From Saprospiraceae bacterium (GTDB lineage: Bacteria > Bacteroidota > Bacteroidia > Chitinophagales > Saprospiraceae): 7,712 nt of DNA. Position 1 is the first letter of the stretch. Every line of letters starts with the position of its first letter. A model generated the notes under the pieces. That model did no database searches, was not told the DNA's origin, and saw only the letters and a list, made by a program, of their open reading frames with translations. Location of the stretch: contig JAEUUM010000582.1 of NCBI GenBank assembly GCA_016787375.1, positions 1 to 7,712 on the forward strand, read 5' to 3'. This document shows, one piece after another, positions 1-5,831 of the stretch. Both the position numbers and the translations under genes were made by a program.

Positions 1-550
1 CACTCACCTCTTCACCTGCTTTGTTAACACCTCTGGCTTTATTAATTTTGGATGAAATAATAAAAGCCTGATCCATCGAAATTGGTTTAGTAACCCGTAT
101 CATAATGGTAAAGAAGACTGCTTCACCTTTTTGGATGGATTGGTCGTTCTTTTCCCAGTTAACGGAGAGGATGTTTTGGTCCTGAAACAGTGTAAAGTCA
201 ACTGACTTTGTATCAAGTTGGAGATTGGGAATAACCTTGATTATTTCAATGGCATGCTGATTGGCTTCAAGAGTGAACTGCACAGATTCGATATCCTCTG
301 GCTTTTGCAGAAAAAAATCAATCATGTAAGTTCGATCAAGCTCTAGATTTTTATTTTGAATGGTGACTACAAATGGTTCTGTCCTTAATTGAATTTGGTT
401 AGGAGCCAATATATCCACGTCAGATTTGGAGAAAGTTTCCAAAGGTGATGGTGAGTTGATTTTTGCAAATGGAATCCAATTATCTATTTGTGCCTGAACA
501 ACCAAGCACAGCACCATTAGCCAACCAATTGCCAACATTCTTGTGATCAT
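1..550 (-). CDS. Secreted protein with probable cohesin-like domain (C-terminus beyond window)
   Basis: Reading the minus strand from the ATG at 550-548 gives 183 open codons running off the left edge, so the 3' end is missing. Residues 1-20 (MITRMLAIGWLMVLCLVVQA) form a classic signal peptide, with likely signal peptidase I cleavage after VQA, so the product should be exported. From about residue 55 the chain is beta-rich. Segments such as VQFTLEANQHAIEIIKV (90-106), LSVNWE (128-133) and EAVFFTIMIRV (143-153) follow the strand pattern of cohesin-type beta-sandwiches: a strand before a 'NW' turn, then a strand introduced by a small-residue/Glu step. Proteins of this kind in Saprospiraceae often end in a type IX secretion sorting domain, but that part would lie outside the window and cannot be checked. 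The family call rests on recalled resemblance; the CDS and signal peptide are seen directly. An in-frame Met at residue 5 is an alternative start but would lose the positively charged n-region. The gene diverges from the permease and has no clear TAnnTTTG element. Confidence 0.72.
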   Translation of the reverse strand, partial: MITRMLAIGWLMVLCLVVQAQIDNWIPFAKINSPSPLETFSKSDVDILAPNQIQLRTEPFVVTIQNKNLELDRTYMIDFFLQKPEDIESVQFTLEANQHAIEIIKVIPNLQLDTKSVDFTLFQDQNILSVNWEKNDQSIQKGEAVFFTIMIRVTKPISMDQAFIISSKINKARGVNKAGEEVS

Positions 551-824
551 ACTACCTTAAGTCGAATATGTTTGCTTAAATCCAACTTAGCGCAATAAAG
601 TTAAATGATTTTAAATTAATATCAAATATTATTCTAATAATTTTTAAGTTTTTTAAATTGGAATTTCGGTTGAATTGGATTGGGGAATTATTTAAAACAA
701 AAAACTATTGAAGTAATAAGGGACCCAATAAGGTGGCAGTTATGAAACTATTTTATACATTTGAAAAATTGTTTTTTAAAAAATCAAAACCTGATTATTT
801 TTACACCAACTAACTAATTAAAAA
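551..824. other. AT-rich divergent intergenic region
   Basis: These 274 bases separate two divergent starts and must hold both promoters. Only the plus-strand element at 756-763 matches the Bacteroidota -7 consensus. The best minus-strand candidate, near 621-631, has three bases instead of two between TA and TTTG. No RNA gene, repeat or conserved small ORF is visible. Confidence 0.6.
756..763 (+). promoter_or_regulatory. Candidate -7 element (TACATTTG) for the permease
   Basis: TACATTTG matches the Bacteroidota consensus TAnnTTTG exactly and ends 61 bases before the permease ATG. No clear -33 TTG-type box is seen at the expected distance, so the call rests on one short motif in AT-rich DNA. 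Confidence 0.4.
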
Positions 825-2309
825 ATGTCAAACTATTTCGTAAAAAAGTCGATAAGCATGTTGATGGCACATGCGGAGGACGGTGAAAAAACACTTAAAA
901 AGACTCTGACTGCTTCCTCACTTGTAGCATTGGGTATCGGTGCAATAATAGGTGCAGGTTTATTTGTCAGAACGGCTGCTGCCGCTGCTCAAAATGCTGG
1001 TCCTTCTGTAACTATTGGCTTCATTGTTGCTGCAATAGGTTGTGCCTTGGCGGGACTATGTTATGCAGAATTTTCTTCTTCTATACCCATTTCAGGTAGC
1101 GCGTATACGTATTCTTATGCTACCATGGGTGAACTTATTGCCTGGATAATCGGCTGGGATCTCGTTTTGGAATATGCTGTAGGTGCCGCAACCGTAGGCA
1201 TTGCATGGAGTGAGTATCTAAATAATCTGCTCACCAATGTTTTGCATCTGCCCCCGATACCGTATGCATTATGCCATTCTCCATTCGAAATGTCAATAAA
1301 TGGCGCCCATGGTTTAATTAATCTTCCGGCTTTATTTATTGTAAGTGCATTGAGTTTATTATTGATAAGGGGAACACAAGAATCGGCGCTTGTTAACAAT
1401 TTGATTGTGGTTACGAAAGTTACCATTGTTATTCTCATAATAGCCGCAGGTTGGAGCTACATAAATCCTGTTAACCATGCTGTATATATCCCGGAAGCAA
1501 CAAAATATGTTGACCATCAAGGTATATCTCACAACTATGGCGGTATAATGGGAATACTCGGAGCTGCAGGGGTGGTGTTTTTTGCATTTATAGGATTTGA
1601 TGCTGTATCCACGGCTGCCCAGGAGGCAAAAAATCCGGGTAAAGACATGCCGATTGGGATATTGGGTTCATTGGTTGTCTGTACAATTTTGTATATTTTA
1701 TTTGCTCATGTTTTAACGGGAGTTGCATCAGTTGAAGATTTTAGAACTACAGGAAAAGAGGCATCTGTCGCATTTGCAATACAAAAATATATGCCGGGTT
1801 TTGAGTGGCTGGCCAAACTGGTTACCATTGCCATTCTTGCCGGATTTTCTTCAGTAATTCTTGTTATGCTACTTGGTCAGTCCAGGGTATTTTACTCAAT
1901 GAGTCGTGACGGATTATTGCCAAAAGTATTTTCCCAGCTTCACCATAAATATCATACACCTTACAAAGCAAATTTAATCATCCTCGTTCTTGTTGGCTTT
2001 TTCGCGGCATTTGTACCTGGAGACATAGTAGGTGACATGACCAGTATCGGTACACTATTTGCATTCATACTTGTTTGCGCCGGAGTCATTATTTTACGAA
2101 AAACCGAACCAGATCTTCATCGAAAATTCAAAACACCTTTTGTGCCACTGGTGCCAATCTTAGGTATAGTAGTTTGTGGTGCAATGATTTATGGACTTGG
2201 TTGGACGAATTGGCTGAGATTGATAGTTTGGTTGTTAATAGGTTTTGTAATCTATTTTGGCTATAGTGTAAAGCACAGCAAACTACAAAAACATCATAAA
2301 CAAAATTAA
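825..2309 (+). CDS. APC-superfamily amino-acid permease
   Basis: This 494-residue inner-membrane protein should take up amino acids by cation-coupled or exchange transport, as is usual for the amino acid-polyamine-organocation superfamily. It looks like the YfnA/cationic amino-acid-transporter-like branch. Helix 1 (about 32-52) carries the unwound substrate-binding motif GAIIGAGLF (39-47). Helix 6 carries FFAFIGFDAVSTAAQE (252-267), the CAT-type signature, followed by KNPGKDMP. The cytoplasmic loop after helix 8 has GQSRVFYSMSRDGLLP (351-366), and KTPFVPLVPILG (436-447) introduces the last helix pair. About 12 hydrophobic segments are visible, against 14 in animal CATs. The ATG at 825 suits the usual short cytoplasmic N-terminus (KKSISMLM...LKKTL). 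An A-rich stretch rather than a Shine-Dalgarno precedes it. The gene stands alone and its stop overlaps that of the convergent EVE gene. The substrate cannot be read from the sequence. Confidence 0.93.
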   Translation: MSNYFVKKSISMLMAHAEDGEKTLKKTLTASSLVALGIGAIIGAGLFVRTAAAAAQNAGPSVTIGFIVAAIGCALAGLCYAEFSSSIPISGSAYTYSYATMGELIAWIIGWDLVLEYAVGAATVGIAWSEYLNNLLTNVLHLPPIPYALCHSPFEMSINGAHGLINLPALFIVSALSLLLIRGTQESALVNNLIVVTKVTIVILIIAAGWSYINPVNHAVYIPEATKYVDHQGISHNYGGIMGILGAAGVVFFAFIGFDAVSTAAQEAKNPGKDMPIGILGSLVVCTILYILFAHVLTGVASVEDFRTTGKEASVAFAIQKYMPGFEWLAKLVTIAILAGFSSVILVMLLGQSRVFYSMSRDGLLPKVFSQLHHKYHTPYKANLIILVLVGFFAAFVPGDIVGDMTSIGTLFAFILVCAGVIILRKTEPDLHRKFKTPFVPLVPILGIVVCGAMIYGLGWTNWLRLIVWLLIGFVIYFGYSVKHSKLQKHHKQN

Positions 2310-2719
2310 AAATCTGTTCCGGACATTTGCAAAATAGTGTCCCACTCTGAGGGTTTTACCGGCTGAACTGAAAGACGCGTATTGTTAACAAGAACCATGC
2401 CTTTGAGTTCAGCCGTTTTTTTTATATCCACTAAACTTACCGGACGTTCTAAACGAATTAGTGGAGTGACTTCAATAGCAGACCACCGATCACCATCAAA
2501 AGTCGGATCAGGAAATGCTTCTTTGGTTATTTCGACAATACCAACGATTTCAAGTCCTTCATTGCTGTGGTAAAAAAAACCCAAATCTCCACATTTCATG
2601 GCTCTAAGATAATTTCTGGCCTGGTAATTTCGGACACCGTCCCAGGTGCCAATTCCCTCTTTCATCAATTTGTCAAATGAGTACACGAATGGTTCGGATT
2701 TTAACAGCCAATAATTCAT
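2306..2719 (-). CDS. EVE-domain (PUA-like) protein
   Basis: The 137-residue product is a stand-alone EVE domain, the fold of human THYN1 and of bacterial single-domain EVE proteins. The family is proposed to bind modified bases in DNA or RNA through a PUA-like pocket; the physiological role of solo copies is poorly defined. Hallmarks are WLLKSEP (4-10), WDGVRNYQARN (26-36), GDLGFFYHS (44-52), the Gly-Ile/Val strand IVGIVEI (58-64) and VLVNNTRLSVQPV (109-121). I place the start at the Met giving MNYWLLKSEP, the standard N-terminus of the family. A longer reading from an ATG at 2773 adds 18 unconserved residues and runs through both candidate promoter elements. No restriction enzyme, McrBC or methyltransferase gene is adjacent, so a defence role is not supported by context; a housekeeping role is more likely. 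The gene is divergent from uvrB and overlaps the permease tail to tail. Confidence 0.92.
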   Translation of the reverse strand: MNYWLLKSEPFVYSFDKLMKEGIGTWDGVRNYQARNYLRAMKCGDLGFFYHSNEGLEIVGIVEITKEAFPDPTFDGDRWSAIEVTPLIRLERPVSLVDIKKTAELKGMVLVNNTRLSVQPVKPSEWDTILQMSGTDF

Positions 2720-2738
2720 TCTTGAGATATTTTTTTCG

Positions 2739-2746
2739 CAAATATA
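2739..2746 (-). promoter_or_regulatory. Candidate -7 element (TATATTTG) for the EVE gene
   Basis: On the minus strand this reads TATATTTG, an exact TAnnTTTG match lying 19 bases before the ATG at 2719. That predicts a short leader of roughly a dozen bases. It also excludes the longer ATG at 2773 as the translation start. Confidence 0.5.
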
Positions 2747-2751
2747 GAATG

Positions 2752-2759
2752 CAAAATTA
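2752..2759 (-). promoter_or_regulatory. Second candidate -7 element (TAATTTTG) upstream of the EVE gene
   Basis: The minus strand reads TAATTTTG, another exact consensus match 13 bases upstream of the first. It may be an alternative promoter; the sequence alone does not show which is used. Confidence 0.3.
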
Positions 2760-2868
2760 TGCAAAAAGCTCAAAAATCAGATTTATGTTGGTAAGTAAGG
2801 GTTTTAATATTTTTACATAACAAGCTATTTCATTTCGTTAAATCTGGATATTAATCTTGATATTCGTG

Positions 2869-2876
2869 TAATTTTG
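2869..2876 (+). promoter_or_regulatory. uvrB -7 element (TAATTTTG) nearly abutting the start codon
   Basis: TAATTTTG matches TAnnTTTG exactly and is followed by only CCTC before the uvrB ATG. In Bacteroidota, transcription starts a few bases after the TTTG. The message would therefore begin at or within a base or two of the start codon, leaving no leader. Confidence 0.55.
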
Positions 2877-2880
2877 CCTC

Positions 2881-4899
2881 ATGAATTTCAAATTAACTTC
2901 CAATTATCAACCTACCGGTGACCAACCCCAAGCCATAAGAAAACTAGTTAATGGGTTAAATCAGGGAGATATGAATCAGGTACTTTTGGGTGTAACTGGT
3001 TCAGGTAAAACATTTACAATAGCGAATGTTATTAACCAGATTAATCGACCTACATTGGTTTTGACGCACAATAAAACCTTGACTGCCCAACTTTATGGTG
3101 AGTTTAAAGAATTTTTTCCCGAGAATGCGGTGGAGTATTTCGTATCTTATTATGATTATTACCAGCCAGAAGCTTACATCTCTGTAACGGATACTTACAT
3201 TGAAAAAGATCTTTCAATTAACGCTGAAATTGACAAACTGCGACTAAGGGCAACTTCTTCATTGCTATCTGGTCGAAGAGACATCATCATAGTAGCTTCA
3301 GTATCCTGTATTTACGGTATGGGCAACCCCGAAGACTACAAAAAAAGTATCATACGGATTGAAGAAGGCATGAAAATATCGCGAAATACATTCCTTTACA
3401 GGTTGGTGGAAAGTTTGTATTCAAGATCAGAAAACATTCAGGAACGAGCTACTTTCAGAGTAAGGGGCGATACTGTCGACATTAATTTGCCATACCTTGA
3501 CTTTGGATACCAAGTTGTTTTCTTGGGCGATGAAATTGAGGAAATTAATCAAATCAATACTGAAAATGGGAAAAGATTTGAAAGAATAAACCATGCAGCA
3601 ATATTTCCTGCGAATCTTTACGTTGCACCACGAGATCGTATACACCTGATCATCAGGCAAATAGAAGATGAACTCCATGAGCAGGTCAAATATTTTGAAA
3701 GAGAGATGCATTATCTTGAAGCGCAAAGAATCAAAGAAAGAACCAACCTAGATATTGAGATGTTGAAAGAGTTGGGCTACTGTTCAGGAGTAGAAAATTA
3801 TTCCCGCTTTTTTGATGGTCGAAGACCTGGAACCCGTCCATTTTGTTTGTTGGATTATTTTCCCGATGATTATTTGATGGTTTTAGACGAAAGCCATGTG
3901 ACAATTCCACAAATTAGAGGTATGTGGGGTGGTGATAGAGCCAGAAAACAAAATTTGGTTTCTTTTGGGTTCCGCTTGCCGTCTGCAATGGATAACAGGC
4001 CGTTGAGTTTTGATGAGTTCAAAACTGTAACCAATCAGATGATTTATGTTAGTGCCACACCCGGAGATTATGAATTAGAATTGACCCAAGGTGATTTTGT
4101 TGAGCAAATTATCAGACCAACAGGTTTATTGGATCCACCAATTGAGGTAAGACCGAGCATTAATCAGATTGATGATTTGCTAGAGGAAATTACTGAGAGA
4201 ATAAAACGTGAGGAGCGCACACTTGTGACCACTTTAACCAAACGAATGGCAGAAGAGCTCACCAAATACCTTTTGAAGCTCAATATTAAAGTTCAATATA
4301 TCCATTCAGAGGTAGATACCATGGACAGGGTGGAGATTATCAGAGATTTGAGATTGGGTGTAATAGATGTTTTGGTAGGAGTAAATCTCTTGAGAGAGGG
4401 GTTAGATCTTCCGGAAGTTTCTTTGGTAGCGATATTGGATACGGATAAGGAGGGATTCTTAAGAAATGCCAGGTCACTTACTCAAACCGCTGGTAGGGCT
4501 GCCAGAAATTCTAATGGGTTGGTGATATTTTATGCAGACAAAATAACAGATTCAATGCAAAAAACGATTGACGAAACCAACAGACGTCGGTCGATTCAGA
4601 TGCAATATAACCTTGAAAACAACATCACACCAACTACTGTATCAAAAACCAGAGAAGAAATACTTAATCAAAAATCAATACTGGACATCAGGGGTAAAAA
4701 AGCGTATGTTGAACCATCAGAAGTCAATATTGCCGCTGACCCGATTGTAGAATATATGGACAAAACAAGTATTGAAAAACTAATCATTGAGACTGAAAAA
4801 AAGATGCGGGCTGCTGCTAAAGATCTTGATTTTATTCAAGCTGCTCAGCACAGAGATGAGATGTTCGCATTGAAAAAATTGTACGAGAAAAAATTCTAA
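2881..4899 (+). CDS. uvrB: UvrABC excinuclease subunit B
   Basis: UvrB is the damage-verifying helicase-like subunit of cytoplasmic nucleotide excision repair: UvrA loads it on damaged DNA and it then recruits UvrC for incision. The 672 residues match the family length of about 670. Walker A is GVTGSGKT (37-44). The damage-probing beta-hairpin is YYDYYQPEAYI (90-100), with all four family tyrosines. Motif II is DESH (336-339), motif III is SATPGDYE (391-398), and motif VI is QTAGRAARN (535-543). EGLDLPEVSLVAILDTDKEGFLR (506-528) is the usual helicase-lobe segment. A C-terminal UVR motif (about 630-665), which contacts UvrC, is present. No key residue is missing. The start is fixed by the conserved N-terminus (FKLTSNYQPTGDQPQAI). 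The gene stands alone; no uvrA or uvrC is nearby, which is common. It converges on the flavin-reductase gene with 25 bases between stops. No SOS box was recognised. Confidence 0.98.
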   Translation: MNFKLTSNYQPTGDQPQAIRKLVNGLNQGDMNQVLLGVTGSGKTFTIANVINQINRPTLVLTHNKTLTAQLYGEFKEFFPENAVEYFVSYYDYYQPEAYISVTDTYIEKDLSINAEIDKLRLRATSSLLSGRRDIIIVASVSCIYGMGNPEDYKKSIIRIEEGMKISRNTFLYRLVESLYSRSENIQERATFRVRGDTVDINLPYLDFGYQVVFLGDEIEEINQINTENGKRFERINHAAIFPANLYVAPRDRIHLIIRQIEDELHEQVKYFEREMHYLEAQRIKERTNLDIEMLKELGYCSGVENYSRFFDGRRPGTRPFCLLDYFPDDYLMVLDESHVTIPQIRGMWGGDRARKQNLVSFGFRLPSAMDNRPLSFDEFKTVTNQMIYVSATPGDYELELTQGDFVEQIIRPTGLLDPPIEVRPSINQIDDLLEEITERIKREERTLVTTLTKRMAEELTKYLLKLNIKVQYIHSEVDTMDRVEIIRDLRLGVIDVLVGVNLLREGLDLPEVSLVAILDTDKEGFLRNARSLTQTAGRAARNSNGLVIFYADKITDSMQKTIDETNRRRSIQMQYNLENNITPTTVSKTREEILNQKSILDIRGKKAYVEPSEVNIAADPIVEYMDKTSIEKLIIETEKKMRAAAKDLDFIQAAQHRDEMFALKKLYEKKF

Positions 4900-4924
4900 A
4901 CTTAAATTACAATCGTTTTAAGAA

Positions 4925-5476
4925 CTAACTATTAAATTTTTCAGTGAACCACAAAACCTCAGATAGAAAAGATTCAGCTCTTTTGTAAATAGATTCTTTA
5001 TCCACAGGGATACCCTGTTCATCAAACGCTTGATGGACATTGGGCACTGGAAAGCTTGCTGTCACAACTAAAGCCTTTAGTCTGGTAAACAGAATTTGCA
5101 ATAAAGCATTCACATTTACTCCACCGAAAACCCCAGATGAGACAGTTACGATACCTACTGGTTTGTGGAGCCATTCCTTTCCAAGCATATCGATAGCATT
5201 TTTAAGAGCTGCCGGATAACTGCCGTTGTATTCCGGCGAAACTATGATTACAGCATCAGCTTCAAAAATTTTAGCAGAAAAAAGCAACTGATTTTGAGTT
5301 GGATTTTCAGTTAATGCGAGCCTTTCTTCTACAATCGGAAAATTCAATTCTTTCAAATCTATGATTTCTGATTGTGCTAATTGCATTTCAGTAATATAAC
5401 GGTCAAAAAACAAGGCGATTTTGTGACTCTGACGATTTTTTCGAATACTTCCGGAGATGATTGCAATTTTCTTCAT
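4925..5476 (-). CDS. NADPH-dependent FMN reductase-family flavoprotein
   Basis: The 183-residue cytosolic protein has the flavodoxin-like fold of the FMN_red family (chromate/azo/quinone and FMN reductases such as ChrR, YieF and AZR). Members use NAD(P)H to reduce FMN or quinones, nitro compounds, azo dyes or chromate. The N-terminal strand and phosphate loop are IAIISGSIRKNRQSHKIA (4-21). The second flavin-binding segment is SPEYNGSYPAALKNAID (80-96), with the diagnostic PEYN. A Gly-rich stretch SSGVFGGVNV (113-122) matches the third flavin-contacting loop. Length is normal for the family. The start is the only Met before the first strand. No exact TAnnTTTG lies upstream, but a strong terminator 113 bases upstream insulates the gene from the fucosidase transcript, so it probably has its own promoter between 5477 and 5589. 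The actual substrate cannot be assigned. Confidence 0.92.
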   Translation of the reverse strand: MKKIAIISGSIRKNRQSHKIALFFDRYITEMQLAQSEIIDLKELNFPIVEERLALTENPTQNQLLFSAKIFEADAVIIVSPEYNGSYPAALKNAIDMLGKEWLHKPVGIVTVSSGVFGGVNVNALLQILFTRLKALVVTASFPVPNVHQAFDEQGIPVDKESIYKRAESFLSEVLWFTEKFNS

Positions 5477-5589
5477 GCTGATACAGAATGTCTAATTAAA
5501 ATAAGTGTTTAAATGCAATTGATTAATTTTTGTTCAGTAAAGAATCAAATAAACTTTACAATCAGTACCAGATACAAATCTCATTAAAC

Positions 5590-5617
5590 AAAAAAAGAGA
5601 GGCTAAAAGCCTCTCTT
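5590..5617 (-). terminator. Rho-independent terminator on the minus strand
   Basis: Read on the minus strand, a perfect 10-bp stem AAGAGAGGCT/AGCCTCTCTT with a 3-base loop is followed by an uninterrupted T run (seven T's across the end of the stem and the tail). No T run follows on the plus strand, so it acts leftward. It sits 214 bases past the fucosidase stop and before the flavin-reductase start, so it most likely ends the fucosidase transcript. Confidence 0.85.
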
Positions 5618-5624
5618 GCACATG

Positions 5625-5649
5625 ATTCATTTTAACCAACAAAATGAAT
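5625..5649. repeat. Inverted repeat, 9-bp stem and 7-base loop
   Basis: ATTCATTTT (5625-5633) and AAAATGAAT (5641-5649) are perfect reverse complements around the loop AACCAAC. The stem is AT-rich and weak, but it lies only 7 bases upstream of the terminator in the minus-strand transcript. It may help stabilise the 3' end or be part of a structured tail. Confidence 0.5.
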
Positions 5650-5758
5650 TAAACAAACACTATTTTTCTTCATCAAAATTGAAAACGCTCTTTAATGACA
5701 CTTAAACCTTATTGAAGCATCAACATTACAAATTTGATAAATTTAATGCATGTATTTC

Positions 5759-5794
5759 ATGACTAAACTCATAGTTTAGCACGAGTTTGGTCAT
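5759..5794. repeat. Nested inverted repeats with two alternative pairings
   Basis: ATGACTAAACTC (5759-5770) can pair with GAGTTTGGTCAT (5783-5794), 12 bp with one mismatch (5764/5789). Its core CTAAACT (5763-5769) can instead pair with AGTTTAG (5773-5779) across the 3-base loop CAT. The two pairings exclude each other. The single mismatch is a U-G wobble in plus-strand RNA but an A/C mismatch in minus-strand RNA. As DNA it could be an operator-like palindrome, but it sits downstream of the fucosidase, not upstream. Confidence 0.5.
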
Positions 5795-5831
5795 TTTCAG
5801 TACTGATAAAAAATGTCTTTAAAGTTTTTGC

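Larger units (their letters stand above)
5477..5831. other. Gene-free stretch with terminator and inverted repeats
   Basis: No credible coding sequence is seen on either strand here. The right half (5618-5831) would be the 3' untranslated region of the fucosidase message, ending at the intrinsic terminator. The left half (5477-5589) should hold the flavin-reductase promoter. Two further inverted repeats lie at 5625-5649 and 5759-5794. Confidence 0.7.

Noticed and set aside
742..813. A 23-codon ORF (MKLFYTFEKLFFKKSKPDYFYTN) ahead of the permease, possibly a leader peptide
   Set aside because: Its ATG lies upstream of the likely transcription start set by the element at 756-763. It has no recognisable RBS, and its lysine/phenylalanine-rich content is what AT-rich DNA gives by chance.
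1115..1438. Minus-strand 107-codon ORF within the permease gene
   Set aside because: It lies wholly inside a clearly coding gene on the other strand and has no recognisable motif or promoter; it is a shadow frame.
2306..2719. EVE-domain gene as part of a modification-dependent defence system
   Set aside because: EVE domains can occur in such systems, but this is a solo domain with no nuclease, McrB-like GTPase or methyltransferase nearby.
3427..3726. Minus-strand 99-codon ORF within uvrB
   Set aside because: It is antisense to strongly conserved UvrB sequence, with no domain or initiation signal of its own.
4901..4922. CTTAAA/TTTAAG inverted repeat between the uvrB and flavin-reductase stops, as a bidirectional terminator
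   Set aside because: The stem is only 6 bp, has no GC core and has a 10-base loop; it is too weak to support a terminator call.
5726..5794. Minus-strand 22-codon ORF (MTKLVLNYEF...) in the gene-free stretch
   Set aside because: It is short, has no start signal and overlaps the inverted repeat that explains much of its sequence.
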